Source: Calothrix sp. HK-06
GTDB taxonomy: Bacteria > Cyanobacteriota > Cyanobacteriia > Cyanobacteriales > Nostocaceae
Assembly: GCF_001904745.1 (NCBI RefSeq)
Contig: NZ_MRCD01000049.1
Span: 1 to 62,718 of the forward strand
DNA length: 62,718 bases
Reading direction: 5' to 3'
The number at the start of each line of letters is the position of its first letter. The stretch's first letter is position 1. Position numbers and translations under genes: made by a program. A model generated the notes under the pieces. That model did no database searches. It was not told the DNA's origin and was given only the letters and a program-made list of their open reading frames with translations. This document shows positions 20,812-30,303 of this stretch, piece after piece.

Positions 20812-22199
20812 ATGGCTAGCATTATGGATTTCAACTTAAATGAGGCAATTCAGGTTGCTAATCAAGCAGTTAATCAAAAATTTAATAGAAATTTAACAGA
20901 TATAGAGATTATCATTCTCAAAGGTGCCTGGGAGCGGCAAGAATACGATGAAATAGCAGCAAAACATCTATATGCTACTACTTATATAAGCCAAGATGTG
21001 GCGCCGAAGCTTTGGAAGCTACTTTCTGATTCATTGGGGGAAAAAGTCAAGAAAAATAGTTTTAAAGAAGCATTAAAGCGAAGATGGGAATTAATAGCAA
21101 GCAGTAATAACAATAAAAGCTTGCCTAATACTGGTATAATTTCAGACGAGGTTGGTACTAAAATGCCAATTAATTTAGAGATTAAGCAAGAAGAGTTAGA
21201 AAATATAATTCCTGAAATTTACGTTCAGAGACACCCAATAGAATCTATTTGCTACGAGACCCTTTTACAACCAGGTTCTTTAATCCGTATTAAAGCACCG
21301 AGTTTAATGGGGAAAACATCATTGATGATTAATGTAATTACAAAATTATCGAAACAAGACTTTCGCAGCGTAATATTAAGTTTTGAGCTAGCAGATAGAA
21401 ACACCCATTTTACTAACTTGAATAAATTCTTACGTTGGTTTTGTACTAATGTGAGTCGAGAGTTATCATATAAAAGTGAGTTAGATGAATATTGGGATGA
21501 AGAAGGTATGGGGGCAAAGGTAAGTTGCACCACCTACTTTGAAGAATATTTGTTAGCTGTTACTGATAGTCCTTTAATTTTATGCCTAGATAATGTAGAT
21601 TTACTTTTTCCTTATCCAGAAATTTATGAAGATTTTTTGGATTATTGCGTTCCTGGTACGAAAAAGCAAGAACCAGAAAAATGTGGGCAAAGCTGCGGTT
21701 GGTGCTGATACATTCTACCGATGTTTATATTCGATTAAATATTAACCAATCTCCATTTAATGTTGGACTACCATTAGAATTATCAGAATTTACGCGCGAG
21801 CAGGTACAAAATTTTGCCCAGCAACATGGGCTGGATCTAAACGCAAGTTTAATAGACTCGCTTATAAACTTAGTAGGGGGGCATCCTCATTTATTAGAAA
21901 TTGCTTTTTCTCACCTCAAAAATTATCCAGATATTACCTTAGAGCAAATCTTGATGCAAGGAACTACAGAAACTGGTATTTACGCTCATCATTTACGCGA
22001 ACATCGGTTAAATTTACAACAACATCCTGAATTAGCAAAATCCTTTACCAAAGTTAATAATTCTACGCATCCTGTGCAATTAGAACCAGTGTTAGCTTAT
22101 CAATTACAAAGCATAGGTCTAGTAAAACTTTCTGGTAATTTAGTCGAGCCAAGATGTCATTTATACCGCCAGTATTTTCAAGCGCATTTGCTGGAATAA
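20812..22199 (+). pseudogene. AAA-like (AAA_35-type) ATPase with N-terminal vWA-MoxR-associated-like domain, frameshifted
   Basis: The N-terminal part (20812-21708) has a helical domain of about 95 residues like that found N-terminally on cyanobacterial AAA_35 and vWA-MoxR-associated proteins. It continues into an AAA_35 ATPase with a Walker A-like SLMGKTSL and a Walker B-like LILCLDNVD. The frame is then lost. The remaining domain continues in the next frame from about 21639 to 22199 (LRSWYEKA, LVLIHSTDVYI, INQSPFNVGLP, typical of this family). The break is at the six-T run 21633-21638. One more T would restore gat-ttt-ttt-gga-tta-ttg, giving D-F-F-G-L-L-R-S-W-Y as the family expects. It is a single-base deletion, a slippage site or an assembly error; otherwise the gene looks undamaged. 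Confidence 0.85.
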
Positions 22200-22442
22200 T
22201 AATTTAGGTTTTTTCGGCGCCTATTTTATGAATGATAAAAAATTATATTCGCGACTTTTTAGGACTAGCAAAAAAATCTTGCCATTCTAAATTGGGATGC
22301 TCCCCTTCTATCTGGGCATGAGATAAGTTCATATTTTACTCGTTTGTAGCTGAAGGGGTGATAAAGGCGCCAACATCCCTTAAGTGTCCAAAAGCTATTA
22401 GTTCATTTAGAGTAAGAATTATTCACCCCAAGAGATGCGCTA

Positions 22443-23144
22443 TTAGGTATTAGTTATTAGTCTTTGAATTTGCTCGTAGCAACAATCTAAAAAATAGGTA
22501 AACCAAGTGACTATTCCTAAGAATTTTGAACCTTCTTCTATTGAAGTATGTAACACCATTGTTTCTGGAGTTCCAATATCAACTAAAATTGATAATGCAA
22601 AAAACAATATTGTTAAACTAAAAATTGGATAATTTGTTTTTTTGAATAGAGCTTTAAATTTTAGTATATAAATCGAAATTAAAACAAAATATATAACAAA
22701 AAACAATAGTTCAAATAGATTGATGAAAAATCGGGCGTTTTTGACAGTGCTTAAATCTATAAATGGTTGGTAATAATACTCATGAATTTGGAATAAGTCA
22801 TCAAAAAGCATTATTAATGTTATACAACCTGAATATAATAAAAATTTTGACCATTTTCTTGTTTGCAATTCTTTATGTTTAGTTAGTACATAGGAAGTGA
22901 ATAAACAGATTACCGCAGATGCACACCAAAATAATATACCTATCATGGAAATCATTCCTGCGTATGGAGGTAAACCACTTATTGCATTAGGGTCTCCTAC
23001 TAATATATTTGTGGAAATGCCTTTGAATCTAAATATCAAGAGTACTGCTATTAAGAATAGTGTGGTTGGTAAAACTACTTTTAATATGACTGATAACAAA
23101 TTTTTAAATAGTCGAAAGTTGTTTGAATTTGATCTTATATTCAT
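22443..23144 (-). CDS. Hypothetical membrane protein
   Basis: I do not recognise this 233-residue protein. It has about six hydrophobic segments. Conserved-looking polar residues lie at the ends of helices: LFDDLFQIHEYYY near the middle and HTSIEEGSKFLG close to the C terminus. Clustered acidic and His residues in a multi-helix membrane protein could mark a metal-dependent membrane enzyme or a sensor, but that is speculation. It is followed after about 310 bp by the export locus on the same strand, without evidence of co-transcription. Its codon use is AT-rich like the rest of the window. Confidence 0.65.
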   Translation of the reverse strand: MNIRSNSNNFRLFKNLLSVILKVVLPTTLFLIAVLLIFRFKGISTNILVGDPNAISGLPPYAGMISMIGILFWCASAVICLFTSYVLTKHKELQTRKWSKFLLYSGCITLIMLFDDLFQIHEYYYQPFIDLSTVKNARFFINLFELLFFVIYFVLISIYILKFKALFKKTNYPIFSLTILFFALSILVDIGTPETMVLHTSIEEGSKFLGIVTWFTYFLDCCYEQIQRLITNT

Positions 23145-23454
23145 TTTAAGTCTCTTCCCAAATGGTAAATTTATACATTTAAGGACTTTTAGAATTCCAT
23201 GTGAAAAATTCTCCGACGAATGAAAATTAATCTCATTGCTACGGAGCTAAGTAATGGCTTTGTGTGTTGTTTCAATCCTCAATCTGTGAGAATAGATATT
23301 TAAGACTAGATTAAGGTGACTATAATAAAATATTAAATTAAAATCTCAAGAAAAGTTCTTACTTTGGAGGGTTTTTATTGTGGTTAAACTCCCTTCCCTT
23401 CTCTAAAGTCTCTGTGGTAAACAAATATGTGACTGCACAGTTGAGACGCCTGTG
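23145..23454. other. Intergenic region, no gene seen
   Basis: About 310 AT-rich bases between the end of the HlyD gene and the start of the membrane-protein gene. I see no RNA gene, strong hairpin or repeat. It should hold the promoter of the membrane-protein gene at its left end. Confidence 0.4.
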
Positions 23455-24957
23455 CTACATGTCGGTGATAAGTTTTGCTTTTCTTAAGAAGAATTGTAGT
23501 GCATTATCTTCTCGTGAGATAATATCTGCTCTACCTTCCATTCCTAGTTGGATAGGACATTTGTTTTTACCTTTGCCTAAAATAAGACTGTTTGGTTCTA
23601 CTGTTACTTCATAGAATGTGGCGCCTACACCAGGTTTTTGAGTTGTGGCAATGGCGCCATTAGCATTACCATAAGCTTGGGGGGTAATGGCATCTGGAGA
23701 TATTGCTTTAACTTTGCCGGAAAGTGTTCCGTAGTCTGGGTAAGGACAAGCTGATACTCGTAAGTTGACTTTTTGTCCTATTTTGACTTTGCTTACATCT
23801 TGAGAGTCAACGACTGCTTTTACTACTACATTGCTGTTGTTGGGTGCAATATGAGCAATTTCTTCACCTGCTCTTACTGTTTGGTTGGAGTTTCGTAGAA
23901 CTAGTTTGAATATAGTACCGTCTGCTGGCGCCGCTATAACTGTTTGTTTAATGTCGGTTTCTACTTGTTGTAATTCACGACTATCTCGTTCTAATTGTTT
24001 TTGAATATCTATTCGTTGATTAATTAAAGCCTGTCGTTCTTTGCTTAGTGCAGCAAAGCTAGCTTTAAGGGTTGCTTTTTCTTGAGCTATACGTTGTTGT
24101 GCTATTCCTACTTCTGAATTACTAGGATTGAGGATAGCTTGTGCGCGTTGTTTTCTAGCACGTGCTGCCAAGACAGCTTGTTCTAAACGTTTAATTGTTT
24201 GTTTTTGTGAATCTATTAATGCTTTTTGCGCTTCTACTGCTTGTTCTTGTTGCGAGACAGCTAACTGTGTTTCTTCTAATTGATTCTTAGAAATAGCTCC
24301 TTCTTTAGCTACACTTTCGTATCTTTCTCGTTTTGTTCGTGCTGCTGCTAAAATAGCTTGAGTTGCATAATAGTTTGAATGTACTGATTTTAAATCGGCG
24401 TAGCCTTTATGTAGTTCTTCTTGAGCGATTCCTATATTGGCATCAGCTTCTTGGACTTCTGCTACTGTCGTCAAGTTTTTATCTCTAAACTCACGGGTAC
24501 GACCGCTTAATTCGGCTTCTGCTGAGGCAATAGTGCGGGTTATGCGCTCTGTTTCGGCGCGAATTTGATTACCCATTGCATTTATTTGAGCATTGATTTG
24601 GACGAGTTGTAATTTGCTTTGTTGGAGATTGCTTTGCAGTTGACTTTTTTTAGTTTGCAGACGCGAGTCGTCAATAGTGGCAATGATGTCTCCTTTTTTG
24701 ACTATTTGATTTTCTTGGACGGAGATATGCATTACTTGACCCTCAGTCGCTGACTGAACGATTCGTAATTCTCCAGCGGGACGGATAGTTGCTTGTGCTT
24801 TGACGGTAACTTTATATTTGGCAAAGGAAGCTATTGGAATAGTTAGACCCAATACAGTAAGGATAAAAATTCCACCAAACTGAGTCCAGCGTTTAATTGG
24901 GGGTAGAAAATTTTGTTCAACAGGGGTTGAAAAATCGTGTGGAGTTTGAGTAAGCAT
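23455..24957 (-). CDS. HlyD-family membrane fusion protein (export adaptor)
   Basis: Periplasmic adaptor of a type I or bacteriocin-type exporter, 500 residues. A short cytoplasmic N terminus and one membrane helix (FGGIFILTVLGLTIPIASFA, about 29-48) lead into a biotinyl-lipoyl-like half-motif (ATEGQVMHISVQENQIVKKG). A very long Gln/Glu-rich alpha-helical hairpin (about 105-340) follows, then the returning lipoyl half (VIAAPADGTIFKLVLR) and a beta-barrel domain. The gene start overlaps the end of the C39-ABC transporter gene by 41 bases, so the two are translationally coupled. Together they would form the inner-membrane and periplasmic parts of an export machine; the outer-membrane TolC-like partner is not in this window. 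Confidence 0.93.
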   Translation of the reverse strand: MLTQTPHDFSTPVEQNFLPPIKRWTQFGGIFILTVLGLTIPIASFAKYKVTVKAQATIRPAGELRIVQSATEGQVMHISVQENQIVKKGDIIATIDDSRLQTKKSQLQSNLQQSKLQLVQINAQINAMGNQIRAETERITRTIASAEAELSGRTREFRDKNLTTVAEVQEADANIGIAQEELHKGYADLKSVHSNYYATQAILAAARTKRERYESVAKEGAISKNQLEETQLAVSQQEQAVEAQKALIDSQKQTIKRLEQAVLAARARKQRAQAILNPSNSEVGIAQQRIAQEKATLKASFAALSKERQALINQRIDIQKQLERDSRELQQVETDIKQTVIAAPADGTIFKLVLRNSNQTVRAGEEIAHIAPNNSNVVVKAVVDSQDVSKVKIGQKVNLRVSACPYPDYGTLSGKVKAISPDAITPQAYGNANGAIATTQKPGVGATFYEVTVEPNSLILGKGKNKCPIQLGMEGRADIISREDNALQFFLRKAKLITDM

Positions 24958-27118
24958 AACGAGTAGGGGGGAGAAAATCTTCTAGAAAATCTAAGTGTTC
25001 GCCTGGTATTTCGCGCAGTTGTTCTGGACTACCTTGAATTTTCAGGCGCCCTTCTTCTAGTAGTACAATTACATCCGCACGCTGGATGACTTTAGGACGG
25101 TGACTAATCATGATTGTGGTTTTACCCTGACGGTAGTACAATAGTTTGTCTAGTACTTCCGCTTCACTAACTGGGTCGAGGGCGCCTGTAGATTCGTCTA
25201 ATATTAATACAGGTGGGTCTGTTACTATAGCTCTAGCAATAGCTAATCTTTGTCGCTGTCCACCAGAAAGGTTGGCGCCAAATTCACCTAACACAGTTTG
25301 ATATTTGTCAGGTAATTTACTAATAAAATCGTCTGCACCAGCGATTTGACAAGCTTTGACAATTTGCTCAAAACTAATATTGGGATAACTAAAGCGGAAA
25401 TTATCAACTATAGAGCGACTCCAGAAGTGCGGTTCTTGGGGAACTAATACAACTGAAGAACGTAAACAGTCTAGAGAAAGGTCTTGCTGATTATAAAGAC
25501 CATAACGAATATTGCCCGATTGCGACTCATATAAACCAGCAAGTAGTTTAGCAAGGGTACTTTTACCACAACCCGATTTGCCAATTAAAGCAATAACTTT
25601 ACCACCTGGAATAGTTAGAGAAAAATCTTCTAGTAAGTCAACCCTACCTGCATGGTGGAAATTAAGATTATTACAATTAATATCAGCATTGCCAGGGATT
25701 TCTGCCCAAGGTTTTTTAAAATCGTTTTCGTCTTCTGGAGTGGCGTCAATAACTTCAGTCAAGCGTTGAATTACTATTTGAGCAGTGATAAACTCATCAG
25801 CTAACCCAATAACGGAACTTAAAAAACCAAGAAAGTTACCACTCATACCATTAAACATCAGCAATTGCCCAATGCTTAAAGTTTGATTAATTACTAAACT
25901 GCTACCTAACCAAAGTAAACCAATATTAGTTAAAGTCGAAATAATACTTGTAAAAGTACCGCTATATAACCCTAATTGCATCCGACTCCAGCCCAAATGA
26001 GCTAGGCGCCCGAAATTATTTTGATACTCTTCCCAAGCTTGAGGAGTTGCTTGTGTAGTTTTTAACACCTGAACACCGCGAAAGGTTTCGACAAGAAAAC
26101 CTTGATTTTCTGTACCCAGTACCAATAGATTGCGGCTTTTATTACGCAATGCTGGCAAAAAAAGCAGATTAATTCCCGTAACAATGATAAAAACAACAAT
26201 TGAAGCGCAAGTAAGTTCCCAACTGTAAACCAGCATTAAACTTAAGGAAACCAGAGCAATAAAAAATTGACTAGGCAAACCCAAGACGATTTGGGAAACT
26301 AAGGCATTAATAGCATTAACATCAGAAATGCGACTAACTACTTCTCCACTACGGCGCCCTTCAAAATAAGATAGCGGCAAATGTAGTAATTTTTGACCGT
26401 ATTCCAGAATTAATCCTAACTGTAACTTTTGTGCAAAGTGCCCTATTAAGTTTGACTGTACTAAACCAATAGCACTTCTAACCAAATTCATGACAATTAC
26501 GCCTATTGCCACAGTAGTTAGCAACTGAGTATCTCCCCGCACCAGCACATCATCTGTAAGTAGTTGCATCATAAAGGGAGAAGCAAGCGATAATAATCCA
26601 ATAAACAAGTTGATTACAATAGCTTGGGCAAGAATCATGCGATAAGGTAAAACCCGTTGAATATAACGCCCAAAACCGCCAATTTTATCAGATTCTTGTA
26701 GGTAAAAACGGCTATCATCAGGTTCTAATAGCAACATTACGCCATTCATCCAACCAGCGACTAATTCTTGACTGGTTAAGTAGCGTATGCCAACAGCAGG
26801 GTCGGCAATTACGTATTTTTTACCCTTTTTACCGTATAAAACAACCCAGTGATAACCCTTCCAATGAATAGTTGCAGGCAAAGGAATTTCATTAAGTCTT
26901 TCTAGTAATTGAGGAGTAGCTTTGACTTGACGTGCATGGAAACCTAGTGTTTCTGCTCCCCGTTTTAAACCTAGTAGACTTGTACCTCGCGAGCCTGTAC
27001 CCACTGCTTCACGCGCGCGGTTAATAGCAAAGGTGCGTCCATAGTGTTTAGCAATAGTTGCAAGGCAAGCAGCACCACAGTCTTCCTCGCTATGTTGAAG
27101 AACAATTTGATATTTCAT
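24917..27118 (-). CDS. C39-peptidase-containing ABC transporter (PCAT)
   Basis: A 733-residue exporter that cleaves and secretes double-glycine-leader substrates. The N-terminal C39 cysteine peptidase (1-135) has Cys14 in EEDCGAACLA, His90 in GYHWVVLYG and Asp106 in IADPAVG, a complete catalytic triad by family comparison. Six membrane helices (about 160-440) precede the nucleotide-binding domain with Walker A GKSGCGKST, signature LSGGQRQRLAIARAI and Walker B VLILDESTGALD. Layout and order resemble HetC-like and SunT/LctT-like transporters. It lies 145 bp downstream of a small gene with a textbook double-glycine leader and overlaps the HlyD gene, giving a complete substrate-peptidase-exporter-adaptor set. 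All key residues are present, so it should be active. Confidence 0.95.
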   Translation of the reverse strand: MKYQIVLQHSEEDCGAACLATIAKHYGRTFAINRAREAVGTGSRGTSLLGLKRGAETLGFHARQVKATPQLLERLNEIPLPATIHWKGYHWVVLYGKKGKKYVIADPAVGIRYLTSQELVAGWMNGVMLLLEPDDSRFYLQESDKIGGFGRYIQRVLPYRMILAQAIVINLFIGLLSLASPFMMQLLTDDVLVRGDTQLLTTVAIGVIVMNLVRSAIGLVQSNLIGHFAQKLQLGLILEYGQKLLHLPLSYFEGRRSGEVVSRISDVNAINALVSQIVLGLPSQFFIALVSLSLMLVYSWELTCASIVVFIIVTGINLLFLPALRNKSRNLLVLGTENQGFLVETFRGVQVLKTTQATPQAWEEYQNNFGRLAHLGWSRMQLGLYSGTFTSIISTLTNIGLLWLGSSLVINQTLSIGQLLMFNGMSGNFLGFLSSVIGLADEFITAQIVIQRLTEVIDATPEDENDFKKPWAEIPGNADINCNNLNFHHAGRVDLLEDFSLTIPGGKVIALIGKSGCGKSTLAKLLAGLYESQSGNIRYGLYNQQDLSLDCLRSSVVLVPQEPHFWSRSIVDNFRFSYPNISFEQIVKACQIAGADDFISKLPDKYQTVLGEFGANLSGGQRQRLAIARAIVTDPPVLILDESTGALDPVSEAEVLDKLLYYRQGKTTIMISHRPKVIQRADVIVLLEEGRLKIQGSPEQLREIPGEHLDFLEDFLPPTRYAYSNSTRFFNPC

Positions 27119-27130
27119 AATTAAATAGTA

Positions 27131-27254
27131 GGTTGGGTGTTAACCCAACCCCACTCTTAAACAACACTATAAGTTACGTTGTACAAAAGAAACCCGGTTT
27201 CTTATGATAAGCTATGCTAATAAAGCTAAATCTTCGTAGAGAAACCCGGTTTCT
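27131..27254. repeat. Three palindromes between substrate gene and ABC gene
   Basis: GGTTGGGTGTTAACCCAACC (27131-27150) and two copies of AGAAACCCGGTTTCT (27188-27202 and 27240-27254) fill the 145-bp gap. They lie between the end of the leader-peptide gene and the start of the ABC gene. They could form mRNA hairpins that end or slow transcription, lowering exporter expression relative to substrate. That is inference; both palindrome types are also dispersed elsewhere. Confidence 0.8.
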
Positions 27255-27263
27255 TTAGGTTTC

Positions 27264-27680
27264 TTAAACAATGCTGTAGGTTACATCGTAAACGGAACCA
27301 GAACCACTAACTCGGATTGTTTTTGTACCATTAGTTGGAGTGCTTCCTACAGTAAAACCTCCCATATAGTCGTCATCGTTGGGCCAGGGGTCGCCGTCAA
27401 AAAGATTAACCTTGGCGCTTCCATTGAAATATACTCGTTTGTTAATACGAGCAGTTTCGCCAGTATCTACGTCGTCAAGAGTTCCAAAAACTTGTTTGCC
27501 GTTAACTTTGATTTTTAGGTCGTCTCCGTTACTTGGTCCGAAGTCGGCGCCAGCTTTAATAGCAGTTGCATTATGTAAAATTAGGTAGGCGCCTCCTTCA
27601 ATTACAGATGCTTCTTCAGCAGTTAATTCGGTAAACAGTTCTTGTTCGACGCTAGAAATATTAGAAGTAGAAAGTGACAT
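27264..27680 (-). CDS. Double-glycine-leader secreted protein, probable PCAT substrate
   Basis: A 138-residue protein. Residues 1-30 form a double-glycine leader (LFTELTAEEASVIEGG), the site cut by C39 peptidases. The 108-residue mature part is far longer than a classical bacteriocin. It has no Cys, is rich in Gly, Asp, Asn, Thr and Val, and shows alternating beta-strand patterns such as LKIKVNGKQVFG and SVYDVTYSIV. An acidic loop (FDGDPWPNDDDYMGG) resembles calcium-binding loops of C2-like beta-sandwich domains (inference). It is encoded directly upstream of the C39-ABC and HlyD genes on the same strand, so it is the natural cargo. Export and cleavage after Gly30 are expected; the activity is unknown. 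No modification enzyme is adjacent. Confidence 0.85.
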   Translation of the reverse strand: MSLSTSNISSVEQELFTELTAEEASVIEGGAYLILHNATAIKAGADFGPSNGDDLKIKVNGKQVFGTLDDVDTGETARINKRVYFNGSAKVNLFDGDPWPNDDDYMGGFTVGSTPTNGTKTIRVSGSGSVYDVTYSIV

Positions 27681-27925
27681 AAAGAAAGTCCTTGATTTTT
27701 TATTTGTGTTAATTGTTGGAAACGAAAGCTTTAGTTGCTTTCTATTAATAGTATGTTTGAAGACATTATTGAAGTGTTGAGTGAAATTGAGGAGTATAAA
27801 ATGAGATTTACAAAGCAGTAATTCTGTTAAATTCAGGAAAATTCAGGTAAGACACTGAAAATATCGCCAGTGGGCTGAAACGATATATAATTTGGTAAAA
27901 ATAAAGCCTTTGTGGGGAATCGAAG

Positions 27926-30220
27926 ATGAGGGCTGATTTTAACTCCAACTACAAATATCAAGCCGGAGGAAGTCTACCTGCTGACGCTCCTACTTATATT
28001 GTTCGTTCAGCAGACCATGAACTTTACAATGCCTTGTTAGCAGGCGAATATTGCTACGTTCTCAATTCCCGACAAATGGGCAAATCAAGCTTACGCATTC
28101 GTACAATGTACAAGCTACAAGCACAAGACATCGCCTGTGTTGAGATTGAATTAAGTGGAATTGGAAGCCAAGAAATTACTGCTTCCCAATGGTATGGGGG
28201 TATTATTCAAGAACTAATAAGCGGCTTTGAGTTAAAGATAGACCGTCGTAGTTGGTGGCGCCAACAAGAAGACCTTTCGCCAGTGCAACGTTTAGGGGAG
28301 TTTATTGAAAAGGTATTACTGACGCAACTCAAACAAAATATAGTTATCTTTATTGATGAAATAGACAGTGTTCTTAGTTTAAGCTTTGCCACAGATGAGT
28401 TTTTTGCTTTAATCCGCAACTGTTACGATAAAAGAGCAAGCAAAACAGAATATCGAAGACTTTCTTTTGCACTATTGGGTGTAGCAACACCTGCTGATTT
28501 GATACAAGATGAAAATGCCACTCCCTTTAATATCGGTAGAGCCATTGAATTAAAAGGCTTTCAACTGCACGAAAGTAACACTTTTATGCAAGGTTTACGA
28601 GAAAAAACTACCAACCCAGAAGCAGCTTTAAAACGAGTACTGTACTGGACTTCTGGACAACCGTTTTTAACGCAAAAACTTTGTTTGCTTATTTCCCAGC
28701 AACCCAAACTGCAAACAGCTCAGTCAATAAACGAATTAGTCAAAAAGCGAATTATTGAGAATTGGGAATCTCAAGATGAACCAGAGCATTTACGCACAGT
28801 TCGTGACCGCATTCTTAGAAACGCGCGCTCCACACAACGCTTACTATTACTATATAAAAAAATTTTGCAGCAGGGTAAAATACTTGCAAATAATTCTAGC
28901 GAGCATTTAGAATTACGCCTCTCAGGCTTAGTACATCAGCATCAGGGAAATTTAGTCATCAAGAACCCCATCTATCAAGCGGTTTTTGATTTGAAATGGC
29001 TTAACAAACATCTAGAGTATGACAAATCAAGTACTATACCAATTTGGCAAGTTGCTTTTGCCAGTGTCGCTGTTAGTAGTATAGTAATTACCATTAGAAC
29101 GCTTGGTTTGTTGCAAGCATGGGAACTTCAAGCTTACGACCAACTAATGCGCTGGCGCCCTTCTGAAGGAGTAGATAAGCGGTTATTAATAGTTACCATT
29201 ACAGACGAAGACGTTCAGTCGCAACCTGTTACAGAACGTGGAGCAGCTTCTTTATCAGAGCGTTATTTAGCACGATTACTATCAAAACTAGAACAGTCTC
29301 AACCACGAGCTATTGGTTTAGATATATATAGAGAAACAGGTGTAGGAGAAAAATATCCAAACCTAGCCAAACAAATGAAAAGCGATAATTTTTTTGCAAT
29401 TTGTATGTATGGCAAACCAGGTATCAAGCCACCTTCATATGTTCCCAAACACGGTCAGGGATTTAATAATGTAGAACGCGACCCCGATGGAATTTTACGG
29501 CGTCAAATACTAGCTGTAGATGTTGCAACTCCCTGCCAAAGCAAATACTCGTTTAACTGGAAACTTGCGACCCATTATTTAGCTTCTTCTGGAATTAAAC
29601 AAGAATTTACACGAGATAATTACTTAAAACTTGGCGAAGTAACATTTAAACCTTTAGAAGAGAATACTACTGGCTATCGCAAAATCAACGCTAGTGGTCA
29701 TCAAATATTACTTAACTATCGCGCGTCATCAGAGATTGCCGAAAAAGTAACTCTTCAAGATATTCTCAGCAATCAGTTTGATGTAGAAAGAGCCAAAAAT
29801 CGTATAGTACTTATTGGCACGACAGGCCCTAGCTTCGGAGATTATCAGTGGCGCACACCTTATAGTAGTGGCGATTTAACAGAAGAGACTCTAGCAGGTG
29901 TAGAAATTCAAGCACATATGGTTAGCCATATTCTTAGTGCAGTACTAGATAAACGACCCTTAATTTGGTCTTTGCCAAAACCAGTAGAAACTATATGGAT
30001 TTTTAGTTGGTCATTAGTAGGAGGTGTACTAGCTTGGCGTTTAATGTCAGCACATTTAATATTACTAGGAGCAGGAATTGCTACAGGCGCCTTGTATATA
30101 ACCTGTTGGGGATTACTAGTTTTCAAGGGAGGTTGGATACCTTTAGTACCTGCTGCTTTGGCATTAATAGCTGTTATTAGTGTTATAGTTGTTTATCGAT
30201 ATAAATATAATCCCCCCTAG
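27926..30220 (+). CDS. AAA-like ATPase-CHASE2 membrane protein
   Basis: A 764-residue protein joining a cytoplasmic AAA_35-type ATPase to an extracytoplasmic CHASE2 sensor. The ATPase part (about 10-335) has the [11 protein letters not shown]-loop variant and a Walker B-like [10 protein letters not shown] membrane helix lies near 370-390. The CHASE2 domain (about 395-650) starts with [12 protein letters not shown] and contains [12 protein letters not shown]. Three closely spaced C-terminal helices end the chain. No kinase or cyclase output domain is present; the ATPase itself is the only output candidate. In cyanobacteria CHASE2 proteins often neighbour TPS exoproteins and CHAT proteins, as here: the next gene starts about 80 bp downstream on the same strand. 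Confidence 0.9.
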   Translation: MRADFNSNYKYQAGGSLPADAPTYIVRSADHELYNALLAGEYCYVLNSRQMGKSSLRIRTMYKLQAQDIACVEIELSGIGSQEITASQWYGGIIQELISGFELKIDRRSWWRQQEDLSPVQRLGEFIEKVLLTQLKQNIVIFIDEIDSVLSLSFATDEFFALIRNCYDKRASKTEYRRLSFALLGVATPADLIQDENATPFNIGRAIELKGFQLHESNTFMQGLREKTTNPEAALKRVLYWTSGQPFLTQKLCLLISQQPKLQTAQSINELVKKRIIENWESQDEPEHLRTVRDRILRNARSTQRLLLLYKKILQQGKILANNSSEHLELRLSGLVHQHQGNLVIKNPIYQAVFDLKWLNKHLEYDKSSTIPIWQVAFASVAVSSIVITIRTLGLLQAWELQAYDQLMRWRPSEGVDKRLLIVTITDEDVQSQPVTERGAASLSERYLARLLSKLEQSQPRAIGLDIYRETGVGEKYPNLAKQMKSDNFFAICMYGKPGIKPPSYVPKHGQGFNNVERDPDGILRRQILAVDVATPCQSKYSFNWKLATHYLASSGIKQEFTRDNYLKLGEVTFKPLEENTTGYRKINASGHQILLNYRASSEIAEKVTLQDILSNQFDVERAKNRIVLIGTTGPSFGDYQWRTPYSSGDLTEETLAGVEIQAHMVSHILSAVLDKRPLIWSLPKPVETIWIFSWSLVGGVLAWRLMSAHLILLGAGIATGALYITCWGLLVFKGGWIPLVPAALALIAVISVIVVYRYKYNPP

Positions 30221-30256
30221 CCCTGCTTCATAATGGGGAGACAAGAGGTCTGAAAG

Positions 30257-30274
30257 CCCCCCTTATTAAGGGGG
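30257..30274. repeat. Dispersed palindrome CCCCCCTTATTAAGGGGG
   Basis: The inverted repeat CCCCCCTTATTAAGGGGG lies in the short gap before the exoprotein gene. A longer near-identical copy is at 51555-51575. Such C-rich/G-rich hairpins are commonly interspersed in filamentous cyanobacteria. Here it could partly uncouple the two flanking genes. Confidence 0.8.
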
Positions 30275-30303
30275 TTGGGAGATTTATTAATAGGAATTTG
30301 CTT

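Noticed and set aside
22243-22332. 29-codon minus-strand frame (MNLSHAQIEGEH...)
   Set aside because: It looks slightly protein-like but has no clear ribosome site and no recognised similarity; too short to support as a gene.
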